Source of the DNA: Thermodesulfobacteriaceae bacterium
GTDB taxonomy: Bacteria; Desulfobacterota; Thermodesulfobacteria; Thermodesulfobacteriales; Thermodesulfobacteriaceae
Assembly: GCA_015494725.1 (NCBI GenBank)
Contig: WGAR01000168.1
Location: forward strand, 1 to 31,818
Direction of reading: 5' to 3'
DNA: 31,818 nucleotides
The position numbers and the translations under genes are program-made. Position 1 is the stretch's first letter, and every line of letters starts with the position of its first letter. The notes beneath the pieces are model-generated. The model worked only from the letters and a program-made list of their open reading frames with translations. It searched no databases and was not told the DNA's origin. Positions 14,838 through 22,535 of the stretch are shown here, one piece after another.

Positions 14838-15570
14838 GCTCATCTTTCCGCTGGACACCGGGGATCTTTCCGAGGCCCGACGCTGGGTGAGGCGTCTTTC
14901 CGGCCTGGTGGGGGTTTTTAAGGTAGGGCTGGAACTTTTCACCTCCGCCGGGCCTGCGGCGGTGGAGATGGTCCGCGAGGAAAGCCAGGCTGAGGTTTTT
15001 CTGGATCTTAAGCTCAACGACATCCCGGCTACGGTGGCCGGAGCCGTGCGGGCGGCCTCGCGTCTGGGGGTGGATTTCCTGACCGTGCACATGCTGGCCG
15101 GTCGCTGGGCGGTGAGGGAGGCGGCGCGTGCCGCCGAGGGGGGGCTGCGTATCCTGGCCGTGACCATCCTCACCTCGCTTTCCCGGGCCGACCTCATGGA
15201 GGTGGGGTATTCTCCGGAACTCTCCCGGGATCTTTCCGAGGCCGCTCTGCGTCTGGCCTCCCTGGCCTACCGCTGCGGGGTACACGGAGTGGTGTGTTCG
15301 GCCAAGGAACTTCCCCGCATCCGGGAGGCCTTCCCCCATCTCCTTACCGTGGTCCCGGGGGTGCGTCCGGAGTGGCTGGAGGAGGAACTGGCCGACGATC
15401 AGAAACGTATTGCCTCTCCGGGGGAGGCCATCCGGGCCGGAGCGGATTATCTGGTGGTGGGCCGTCCCATCCGGGAGGCCCGGGACCCTCGCGCCGTGGC
15501 CGAACGGATCCTCGAGGAGATGGCTCAGGCCTTCGAGGAACGATATCGAGGATGCAACGTACCGGAATAG
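14815..15570 (+). CDS. pyrF: Orotidine-5'-phosphate decarboxylase
   Basis: 251 residues from GTG at 14815, chosen because GGGGGCG lies just upstream; GTG at 14827 is an alternative and an upstream open frame start is unsupported. The catalytic array is present: FPLDTGD (Asp14), VGVFKVGLELF (Lys36) and DLKLNDIPATV (Asp64, Lys66, Asp69). VVPGVRP and GADYLVVGRPI bind the phosphate. It converts OMP to UMP in pyrimidine synthesis. It overlaps nrdR by 23 bases and the DUF763 gene by 19, so the set is likely translated as a unit. Confidence 0.95.
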   Translation: MDERVVSRLIFPLDTGDLSEARRWVRRLSGLVGVFKVGLELFTSAGPAAVEMVREESQAEVFLDLKLNDIPATVAGAVRAASRLGVDFLTVHMLAGRWAVREAARAAEGGLRILAVTILTSLSRADLMEVGYSPELSRDLSEAALRLASLAYRCGVHGVVCSAKELPRIREAFPHLLTVVPGVRPEWLEEELADDQKRIASPGEAIRAGADYLVVGRPIREARDPRAVAERILEEMAQAFEERYRGCNVPE

Positions 15571-16634
15571 CCGATCTTCCCCTTCACGGCGGAAGGGCCC
15601 CGCGCTGGCTCTTTTCCCGGATGGTGCGTCTGGCCCGGGCCCTGTGCCTGGCCATTCTGGAGGAATTCGGTCGAGCCGAACTATTACGAAGGCTTTCCGA
15701 TCCTTTCTGGTTTCAGGCCTTCGGCTGTTTGCTGGGCTTCGACTGGCATTCCTCCGGTCTCACCACCACCGTGTGCGGGGCCCTGAAGGAGGCCCTAGCC
15801 CCTCTTTCCCTGGAGACGGGGATCTTTGTATGCGGCGGAAAGGGCCGGACCAGTCTCAAGACCCCGGAAGAGATCCTTTTCTGGGCCGAAAAAGCCGGTC
15901 TTCCGCAGGAATTCCGGCATCTTCCGGACATCTCCCGTCTTTCGGCCAAGGTGGATAATACCGCCCTTCAGGACGGCTATCAGCTCTATCATCACACCTT
16001 CATCTTCACCGTGGAGGGGACCTGGGCGGTCATTCAGCAGGGGATGAACCAGTTCACCGCTCTGGCCCGGCGTTATCACTGGCTTTCGGAGAGGGTGCGG
16101 GATCTCACCGAGGAGCCCCACACCGGTATCGCCACGGTGCGTCGAGAACCGGAGGTGCTGGATCTTACGGCCAGGGAAAGCCAGGCCGTGCGTCGGGTCC
16201 TGTGCCATCTGCTTCAAGCGCCTCCGGATCAGATCCTGCGCGAGATAGAGAGGGTGCGGCGTCTTGAGCTTCCCCGGCGGCACGGTCTTAGCGAGCGCGA
16301 TCTCGAGCCCCGGGGGCTGCGCAAGGTACTCCTTTCGGCTTACGAGCGTCCCCCGGAGGATTTTCGCGAGGTGCTGGGAATAAAGGGCCTGGGCCCCAGG
16401 AGTCTCAGGGCCCTTACCCTCACCGCGGAACTCCTTTATGACGTACGAGCCTCACGTACCGATCCGGCCCGCTATGCCTTTGCTCACGGTGGAAAGGACG
16501 GCCATCCCTTTCCCGTGGATCGCCGGGCCTACGAGGATACGGTGCGTTTTCTGGAGGAGGCCCTGAACCGGGCCCGCCTGGGACAGAAGGATCGCCTTAA
16601 GGCCCTCCGGCGCCTTACCCTACTGATCGGGTAA
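15552..16634 (+). CDS. DUF763 protein with a helix-hairpin-helix-like segment, function unknown
   Basis: 360 residues from the ATG at 15552, inside the end of pyrF. Conserved-looking blocks are TGIADLPLHGGRAPRWLF, FGCLLGFDWHSSGLTTTVCGALK, VCGGKGRTSLKTPEEI, AKVDNTALQDGYQLYHH and AFAHGGKDGHPFPVDRRAYEDT. They match what I recall of DUF763, found mainly in archaea and thermophilic bacteria. Residues ~272-290 (VLGIKGLGPRSLRALTL) read as a helix-hairpin-helix, which suggests DNA binding. The many conserved His, Asp and Cys residues could form an active site. No function is assigned; a nucleic-acid role is inference. Confidence 0.8.
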   Translation: MQRTGIADLPLHGGRAPRWLFSRMVRLARALCLAILEEFGRAELLRRLSDPFWFQAFGCLLGFDWHSSGLTTTVCGALKEALAPLSLETGIFVCGGKGRTSLKTPEEILFWAEKAGLPQEFRHLPDISRLSAKVDNTALQDGYQLYHHTFIFTVEGTWAVIQQGMNQFTALARRYHWLSERVRDLTEEPHTGIATVRREPEVLDLTARESQAVRRVLCHLLQAPPDQILREIERVRRLELPRRHGLSERDLEPRGLRKVLLSAYERPPEDFREVLGIKGLGPRSLRALTLTAELLYDVRASRTDPARYAFAHGGKDGHPFPVDRRAYEDTVRFLEEALNRARLGQKDRLKALRRLTLLIG

Positions 16635-16724
16635 AAATTACCAAAATTCTTCGAAAGCAAAAGATATAGCGGCCATTTAAATTCTAAAGTCCTCTCCAAC
16701 ACCTCTTATGTGCCTTCAAGTCCC

Positions 16725-16754
16725 TTGACATCTCCCGAGCTTTTTGCTTTTAAA
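16725..16754 (+). promoter_or_regulatory. Candidate promoter of the dsr operon
   Basis: A perfect TTGACA at 16725-16730 is followed after 18 bases by TTTAAA at 16749-16754 (4 of 6). Transcription would start near 16761, three bases before the ATG at 16764, giving an almost leaderless message. The whole 129-base gap (16635-16763) is much more AT-rich than the flanking genes, as expected for a promoter of a major operon. I see no clear operator palindrome. Confidence 0.45.
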
Positions 16755-16763
16755 AGAAAAGCT

Positions 16764-17324
16764 ATGTCTTTAAAGGCTCAAAAGATACTGAAAGCGAATA
16801 TTTCTCCTATTTTCGAAAAAGTTAGGGATAAAGTTTACGCCACTTTTCCCAAGGAAACGGTTCGCTTTTTGAAAAAAGAGGTGGACAGGTTCGAAAATCC
16901 GCTGGGATATCGGCTGGAGGAGGGGCTGAAGGGCCTGATTACGGAATTGGCCGGGGACTTTTCCTGGGAGAAGGTGGATTATTTTCTGGATCGTATCATT
17001 CGTATCGAGGCGGTCCAGAGCCGGCAGCCCTCCGAGGCCCTGGCCTTCCTTTACTATTTGAAGTCCGCGGTGCGGGAGGTGGTGGGGGAGGAGATCCTGG
17101 AGGATCTCGGGCCCGAGGCCCTGCTGGAGGTGGAGGATCGGATAGACGCCATGCTGTTGAGGGCCTTCAATCACTATATGGCCGCGCGGGAGAAGCTTCA
17201 CGAGCTGCGTATCGAGGAATGGAAGAGCCGGCTCTATCTCCTGCTCAAGCGTGCGGGCTATCTATATGATGTTCGGGAAGGAAGCCTCCCTCCGGAGGCT
17301 GGGAATACCGAAAAAACTCATTAG
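16764..17324 (+). CDS. RsbRD N-terminal-domain protein preceding dsrM
   Basis: 186 residues from the ATG at 16764. The frame opens earlier with GTG at 16710, but that start would overlap the promoter and has no ribosome site. The helical sequence, with FPKETVRFLKKEVDRFENPLGYRLEEGL and FSWEKVDYFLDRIIRIEAVQ, resembles the RsbRD (RsbT co-antagonist) N-terminal globin-like domain; the STAS domain of real RsbR proteins is missing. A comparable stand-alone gene stands directly before dsrMKJOP in Desulfovibrio, so the position is conserved. It ends 12 bases before dsrM. A sensory or assembly role is inference; the biochemical function is unknown. Confidence 0.72.
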   Translation: MSLKAQKILKANISPIFEKVRDKVYATFPKETVRFLKKEVDRFENPLGYRLEEGLKGLITELAGDFSWEKVDYFLDRIIRIEAVQSRQPSEALAFLYYLKSAVREVVGEEILEDLGPEALLEVEDRIDAMLLRAFNHYMAAREKLHELRIEEWKSRLYLLLKRAGYLYDVREGSLPPEAGNTEKTH

Positions 17325-17336
17325 GGGTTGGGATCT

Positions 17337-18353
17337 ATGAATGTGGTAGCCGCACTAGTGGCCGTAATAGGTATGGTAATCGTGGTTTGGTTTGGGGTAG
17401 GGGTCTTGAAGCTTTATACCCTTTTCGGGGTCCTGGTGCCTTATGCGGCGCTCCTCACCTTTCTGATCGGCCTGATTTACCGGATGGTGAATTGGGCCAA
17501 GTCCCCGGTGCCCTTCAAGATCACCACCACCTGTGGGCAGCAGAAGAGTCTTCCCTGGATCAAACACAGCCGACTGGAGAGTCCGGCTAACAATTTCGAG
17601 GTGGTGTTGCGGATGGCGCTGGAGGTCCTGGCCTTCAGGTCGCTCTTCCGCAATCTGCGGGCCGATCTGCGGGGGCGCAAGCTTTACTACGGGTCCAGTA
17701 AGTGGCTCTGGCTGGGGGCCATCCTCTTTCACTGGTCCTTTTTTATCATTCTGGTGCGGCATCTGCGGCTTTTTACCTATCCGGTGCCCGGGCCCATCAA
17801 GGTCCTGGATGCGGTGGATAGTTTCTTCCATATAGGGTTGCCGCACCTTTACATGACGGACGTGGCCATTCTGGCCGGGCTTACCTTCCTTATCCTGCGC
17901 CGGCTGGTGGACGCCAAGGTCAACTACATCTCCCATGCCTCGGATTATTTTCCGCTCTTTCTCATCCTGGGGCTGATAAGTTCCGGGATGCTTATGCGTT
18001 ATTTCCTGCGGGTGGATCTGGTCTCGGTGAAGGAGTTTGTCATGGGGCTGGCCACCTTCCATCCCAAGGCCCCCAAGGGTATAGGAGTGATCTTTTTCGT
18101 GCACCTTTTCTTCATCAGTGCCCTGGTGGCTTATTTTCCCTTCAGCAAGCTGGTGCACATGGTGGGGGTCTTCTTTAGCCCCACGCGGAATCTCCCCAAC
18201 GACAACCGTCGCGTGCGGCACATTAACCCCTGGTGGGAGGGTGTGCCTCCGAAGTTCCTCACCTATTGTGAGTGGCAGGAGAAGTTTAAGGAGCAGCTGG
18301 AGCAGGCCGGTCAGCCTATAGACGAAGACTGTTATAAAGAAAAGAAATCCTAA
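17337..18353 (+). CDS. dsrM: DsrM, cytochrome b subunit of the DsrMKJOP complex
   Basis: 338 residues from the ATG at 17337 (GGGGTTGG upstream); an in-frame TTG at 17328 is an alternative. About six membrane segments are visible, starting VVAALVAVIGMVIVVWFGVGVL. The NarI-like part carries paired haem-b histidine candidates in LFHWSFFIILVRH, FFHIGLPH and FFVHLFFISALVAYF ... KLVHMVGVFF. DsrM takes electrons from or to menaquinol and passes them to DsrK. A hydrophilic C-terminus (NPWWEGVPPKFLTYCEWQEK) faces the cytoplasm. dsrK follows after 14 bases. Confidence 0.95.
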   Translation: MNVVAALVAVIGMVIVVWFGVGVLKLYTLFGVLVPYAALLTFLIGLIYRMVNWAKSPVPFKITTTCGQQKSLPWIKHSRLESPANNFEVVLRMALEVLAFRSLFRNLRADLRGRKLYYGSSKWLWLGAILFHWSFFIILVRHLRLFTYPVPGPIKVLDAVDSFFHIGLPHLYMTDVAILAGLTFLILRRLVDAKVNYISHASDYFPLFLILGLISSGMLMRYFLRVDLVSVKEFVMGLATFHPKAPKGIGVIFFVHLFFISALVAYFPFSKLVHMVGVFFSPTRNLPNDNRRVRHINPWWEGVPPKFLTYCEWQEKFKEQLEQAGQPIDEDCYKEKKS

Positions 18354-18367
18354 AGAGGGGTTGAGCC

Positions 18368-19984
18368 ATGGCGCTACCGAAGAGGGACGAGTTACTCAAG
18401 GATGTCAATTACGATCGGATGCCATCCAAACACTGGATGGATACCAAGCCGGAGTTTCGTCCGGGGACTTACTGTTACGCCGCCGAACCTTCGGTGGTGG
18501 AGGACCTGGGGCTACCCAATCCCCGAAAGTGGCAGCCCCATGATGAGGACTGGAAGCTTCCGCCCAACTGGAAGGAGATCGTGCTCAATGCCATTAAGGA
18601 TCGCATGGAGCGTTTTCGGTCCTTCAAGCTCTTCATGGACATCTGTGTGCGCTGCGGGGCCTGTGCGGACAAGTGTCATTTCTTCCTGGGGACCGGGGAT
18701 CCCAAGAACATGCCTGTGCTGCGGGCGGAGCTCATGCGTTCGGTGGTGAAGGGGGAGTTCACCCGCAGCGGAAAGATCTTCGGGCGGCTGGCCGGGGCCC
18801 GTCCCCTCACCTACGATGTAATCAAGGAGTGGTTTTACTACTACTATCAGTGCACGGAGTGCCGCCGTTGTTCGGTCTTCTGTCCCTACGGGATAGATAC
18901 GGCCGAGATCACCATCCTGGCCCGGGAGATCCTGCACGAGATCGGGGTGAACATCGACTGGATCCTTAAGCCGGTGAGGTTCTCGGCCTTTGTGGGGAAC
19001 CACATCGGTCTTCAGCCTCACACCATTCAGGAGAATATTGAGTTCCTGCTGGACGATATCGAGGAGATCACGGGTATCCGTCCGGAGGTGCCCATCAACA
19101 AGAAGGGGGCGGAGATCCTCTTCGTGACTCCCTCGGCGGACTTCTTTGCCGATCCGGGTATCTACACCTTTATGGGCTATGTATTGCTCTTCCACTATTT
19201 GGGACTGGACTGGACGCTCAGCACCTATGCCTCCGAGGGTGGAAACTTCGGTCTTTTCACCTCGCACGAAATGATGCGCAAGCTTCATGCCAAGATCTAT
19301 CACGAGGCCGAGCGACTCAAGGTGAAGTGGATCCTGGGTGGTGAATGCGGGCACATGTGGCGGGTGGTCCATCAGTATGAGGATACGGCGCTGGGGCCGG
19401 CGCCCAAGAATCTCGAGGTCCCCAAGTCGCCCATCACGGGCACGGTTTTTGAGCACGCCAAGAGCACCAAGATCGTACATATCTGTGAGTTTACCGCGGA
19501 CCTCATCGCCCATGGGAAGCTTAACCTGGATCCCAGCCGGAACGATCACCTGATAGTAACCTTCCACGATTCCTGTAACACTTCCCGGGGAATGGGTATC
19601 TTTGAGGAGCCGCGGTTTATTCTGCGGCATGTATGCAACAATTTCTATGAGATGCCGGAAAATACCATCCGGGAGAAGACCTTCTGCTGCGGGAGCGGTT
19701 CCGGGCTCAACACCGACGAATATATGGAGATGCGGATGCGGGGAGGGTTTCCGCGGGCCAATGCGGTGGAGTATGTACACGAGAAATACGGGGTGAACCG
19801 CATGGCCTGTATCTGTGCCATCGATCGGGCGGTGCTTCCCACCCTCATGAAATACTGGGTGCCTGAGGTTTCCATTAGTGGGGTACACGAACTGGTGGGT
19901 AACGCCCTGGTTATACCCGGGGAGAAGAAACGTACCACGGATCTCCGTTTTGAGCCCCTAAAAGGTGTCGAGGAGGAGGCCTAA
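18368..19984 (+). CDS. dsrK: DsrK, HdrD-like iron-sulfur subunit of DsrMKJOP
   Basis: 538 residues. Two [4Fe-4S] motifs are complete: C93-C96-C99-C103 (CVRCGACADKC) and C162-C165-C168-C172 (CTECRRCSVFCP). A CCG-type domain follows, with FHDSCNTSRG (C403) and FCCGSGSG (C440, C441), the site of the special catalytic [4Fe-4S] cluster of HdrB/HdrD relatives. DsrK is the cytoplasmic partner thought to reduce the DsrC trisulfide generated by dissimilatory sulfite reductase. There is no dsrL between it and dsrJ. The stop TAA ends one base before the dsrJ ATG. Confidence 0.97.
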   Translation: MALPKRDELLKDVNYDRMPSKHWMDTKPEFRPGTYCYAAEPSVVEDLGLPNPRKWQPHDEDWKLPPNWKEIVLNAIKDRMERFRSFKLFMDICVRCGACADKCHFFLGTGDPKNMPVLRAELMRSVVKGEFTRSGKIFGRLAGARPLTYDVIKEWFYYYYQCTECRRCSVFCPYGIDTAEITILAREILHEIGVNIDWILKPVRFSAFVGNHIGLQPHTIQENIEFLLDDIEEITGIRPEVPINKKGAEILFVTPSADFFADPGIYTFMGYVLLFHYLGLDWTLSTYASEGGNFGLFTSHEMMRKLHAKIYHEAERLKVKWILGGECGHMWRVVHQYEDTALGPAPKNLEVPKSPITGTVFEHAKSTKIVHICEFTADLIAHGKLNLDPSRNDHLIVTFHDSCNTSRGMGIFEEPRFILRHVCNNFYEMPENTIREKTFCCGSGSGLNTDEYMEMRMRGGFPRANAVEYVHEKYGVNRMACICAIDRAVLPTLMKYWVPEVSISGVHELVGNALVIPGEKKRTTDLRFEPLKGVEEEA

Positions 19985-19985
19985 G

Positions 19986-20459
19986 ATGTACAATAGCGAC
20001 AAGGTTATACCCGGAATTATCATCTTTGTGCTTTTCGTTACCTTCCCCATTTGGTGGAACCACGGCAAGAGTGTGGCTGCTCCGGAGCCGGAACTTCCGA
20101 AAAAGGGTCGGTGTGTGGAATCCAAGGAATATATGCGCTCCCATCACATGCAGCTTTTGAACGTATGGCGGAACGAGGCCATCCGGCAGGGGATGCGGAT
20201 CTATACCTCATCGGACGGAGCCCGGTTCTGGATCAGTCTGCAGAACGAATGTATGAAATGCCATAACAATAAGAGCAAGTTCTGTGATCGCTGTCATCAG
20301 TTTGCGGCGGTGGAGCCCTACTGCTGGAACTGTCACATCCCTCCGGAGACCAAGAAGTTTAAAGCCCCCAAGGCCTCCAGGCTCCTCAAGCTTTTCGGGG
20401 TTCCGCCGGTGTTACATGGCTCTTCTCAGGCCGAAAGTTACGGTCACGCGGAACATTAA
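19986..20459 (+). CDS. dsrJ: DsrJ, triheme cytochrome c subunit
   Basis: 157 residues from the ATG at 19986; an earlier in-frame start at 19965 would overlap dsrK. A single N-terminal membrane anchor (residues 8-23, VIPGIIIFVLFVTFPI) precedes three CxxCH haem sites: CMKCH 89-93, CDRCH 100-104 and CWNCH 113-117. The extra Cys43 (GRCVESKEYM) and nearby histidines (RSHHM) are the natural candidates for the unusual His/Cys haem ligation known for DsrJ. The protein faces the periplasm. All family features are intact. Confidence 0.96.
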   Translation: MYNSDKVIPGIIIFVLFVTFPIWWNHGKSVAAPEPELPKKGRCVESKEYMRSHHMQLLNVWRNEAIRQGMRIYTSSDGARFWISLQNECMKCHNNKSKFCDRCHQFAAVEPYCWNCHIPPETKKFKAPKASRLLKLFGVPPVLHGSSQAESYGHAEH

Positions 20460-20483
20460 AGAATCTTCAGGGAGGAAGGAGAG

Positions 20484-21248
20484 ATGGACAGAAGAAAGTT
20501 CTTGAAGTTGGCGGGGCTTTCGGTAACCCTCGCCGGTGGGGTGCCGGGGTTTTTAAACCGGGAGGTGAAGGCCAGGGCCTATACTCCTCCTCCGGGGGCG
20601 CTTACCGCGCGCCGATGGGGTATGGCCATAGATGTAAAAAAGTGCTGGGAGGAGCCGAACTGTAACGAGTGTATAAAGGCCTGTCATCATCTCCACAATG
20701 TGCCGGATATTCCGGATAAAAAGAGGGAGGTCAAGTGGATCTGGAAGGACGAATTCGAGCATGTCTTTCCGGACAAACCCAACGAGTTCAACAATATAAT
20801 CTTTACCCACAAGCCGTTTCTTTTGCTCTGCAACCACTGTGAGCATCCTCCCTGTGTAAGGGTCTGTCCCACCCAGGCTACCTTCAAGCGGGAAGATGGG
20901 ATTGTAATGATGGATTACCACCGTTGTATCGGTTGCCGGTTCTGTATGGCCGCCTGTCCCTTCGGGGCCCGGAGCTTCAACTGGGTGGATCCCCGTCCTT
21001 ATATCAAGGATCCCAATCCCAAGTTCCCCACCCGGATGAAGGGTGTGGTGGAGAAGTGTCTCTTCTGTTACGAACGTCTGGAGAAGGGGAAGATGCCGGC
21101 CTGCGTGGAGGCGTGCAAGAAGAAGGCCCTTATCTTCGGGGATCTGGAGGACGAACATTCGGAGATAGTGCAGGTGCTCAAGTCCCGGTTTTCCATCCGG
21201 CGGAAATCCGAACTCGGGACCGGTCCTTCGGTCTTTTATCTACTTTAA
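20484..21248 (+). CDS. dsrO: DsrO, periplasmic iron-sulfur subunit
   Basis: 254 residues with a twin-arginine signal (MDRRKFLKLAGLSVTLAGG), so it is folded before export. Four ferredoxin-type motif groups follow: C54/C60/C63/C67, C116/C119/C124/C128 (CNHCEHPPCVRVCP), C149/C152/C155/C159 (CIGCRFCMAACPFGAR) and C192/C195/C207/C211. This is the NrfC/HybA pattern for up to four [4Fe-4S] clusters. DsrO links the DsrJ cytochrome and the DsrP membrane subunit. A GGAGGAAGGAGAG ribosome site precedes the ATG. Confidence 0.96.
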   Translation: MDRRKFLKLAGLSVTLAGGVPGFLNREVKARAYTPPPGALTARRWGMAIDVKKCWEEPNCNECIKACHHLHNVPDIPDKKREVKWIWKDEFEHVFPDKPNEFNNIIFTHKPFLLLCNHCEHPPCVRVCPTQATFKREDGIVMMDYHRCIGCRFCMAACPFGARSFNWVDPRPYIKDPNPKFPTRMKGVVEKCLFCYERLEKGKMPACVEACKKKALIFGDLEDEHSEIVQVLKSRFSIRRKSELGTGPSVFYLL

Positions 21249-21273
21249 AAATTAACTAGGTGAGGGGTGAGCT

Positions 21274-22431
21274 ATGTTTGAAAAGGCACTGGTCGGGAGT
21301 CGGAAGTACTGGTTATGGTTGGCTTTTTTGGCGCTTCTGATTTTCATCGGGTTTCTGGCCTTCCTGGCTCAGCTTCAGTATGGCTTGGGGATCACCGGAA
21401 TGAACCGGGATGTGTCCTGGGGTTTTTATGTGGCTCAGTTCACCTTCCTGGTGGGAGTGGCGGCCTCGGGAGTGATGGTGGTCCTGCCCTATTATCTTCA
21501 TAATCACAAGGTCTTCGGGCCGGTGACCGTTTTCGGAGAGTTTCTGGCCATTGCGGCGGTGATTATGTGTTTGCTTTTCATTATCGTGGACATCGGACAA
21601 ACGCACCGGCTCTTTAACGTGCTTCTACATCCCACGCCGCATTCCATGCTCTTTTACGATATGATCGTGCTCAACGGGTATCTGGCCCTGAATGTGATCT
21701 GCGGCTGGGCGGCGCTGCACGGAGAATACAAGGGAACCAAGTATCCCAAGTGGGTGGTTCCTTTCATCTATCTTTCCATCCCCTGGGCCTTCAGTATTCA
21801 CACCGTAACGGCCTTTCTCTACGCCGGCTTGCCCGGGCGTCATTTCTGGCTCACGGCCATTATGGCTCCCCGGTTTCTGGCCTCGGCTTTCTGTTCCGGA
21901 CCGGCCCTGCTTCTCATTGCCCTGCTGATTGCTCAGAAGGTTTCCCGGTTCCGGGTGGAGCCCAAGGCCATCGACACGCTGAGCAAGATCATCACCTATG
22001 CCCTTCTCACCAACATCTTCTTCTTCGGCTGCGAGCTTTTTACCGCTTTTTACAGCAATATCCCCGGACACAAGGCCTCCCTCATCTACCTTTTTAAGGG
22101 GCTTGAGGGGCATCAGGAGTGGGTGATCTTCATGTGGACGGCCTGGTTGCTGATGCTGGGGGCGGCCCTGATGCTGGTGATTCCTCCTCTGCGTAAGAAC
22201 ATCAACACCCTGGTGCTGGCCTGTGTAATGCTCTTTATCGGGGCCTGGATCGACAAGGGTATCGGTCTCCTGATGGGTGGATTCACCCCCACCCCGTTTG
22301 AGACCATTACTCCCTATCGTCCCACGGTTCCGGAGCTTCTGATTTCCCTGGGGATCTGGGCGGCAGGGTTCTTTATCATGACCGTTCTTTTCAAAATAGC
22401 CGTAAGCGTAAAAGAGGCCCGGGCCGCTTAA
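21274..22431 (+). CDS. dsrP: DsrP, NrfD-family membrane subunit
   Basis: 385 residues made almost entirely of about ten membrane helices. GITGMNRDVSWGFYVAQFTFLVGVAASGVM is the family start, read here in two parts, and SIPWAFSIHTVTAFLYAGLPGRHFW is the conserved central part. DsrP interacts with menaquinone and DsrO, completing the second half of DsrMKJOP. It is the last gene before a strong terminator, so dsrMKJOP forms a defined transcription unit. Confidence 0.96.
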   Translation: MFEKALVGSRKYWLWLAFLALLIFIGFLAFLAQLQYGLGITGMNRDVSWGFYVAQFTFLVGVAASGVMVVLPYYLHNHKVFGPVTVFGEFLAIAAVIMCLLFIIVDIGQTHRLFNVLLHPTPHSMLFYDMIVLNGYLALNVICGWAALHGEYKGTKYPKWVVPFIYLSIPWAFSIHTVTAFLYAGLPGRHFWLTAIMAPRFLASAFCSGPALLLIALLIAQKVSRFRVEPKAIDTLSKIITYALLTNIFFFGCELFTAFYSNIPGHKASLIYLFKGLEGHQEWVIFMWTAWLLMLGAALMLVIPPLRKNINTLVLACVMLFIGAWIDKGIGLLMGGFTPTPFETITPYRPTVPELLISLGIWAAGFFIMTVLFKIAVSVKEARAA

Positions 22432-22460
22432 AGATTAAAATAAATGCTCCGGATTCCTGA

Positions 22461-22501
22461 AAACGCCCGGAAGAGAGAATCTTCCGGGCGTTTTTCTTTT
22501 T
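22461..22501 (+). terminator. Rho-independent terminator after dsrP
   Basis: AAACGCCCGGAAG (22461-22473) pairs perfectly with CTTCCGGGCGTTT (22481-22493) around a seven-base loop, followed by a T-rich tract to 22501. It would end the dsrMKJOP message. The remaining ~34 bases before the CobB-like gene contain no clear promoter; an AGAGAG lies just before its ATG. Confidence 0.92.
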
Positions 22502-22535
22502 GCTTTGGGCTTGATTTGAGGCTAAAGTTAGAGAG

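Noticed and set aside
18512..19888. 458-codon minus-strand open frame
   Set aside because: It is antisense to dsrK, with no ribosome site or recognisable domain.
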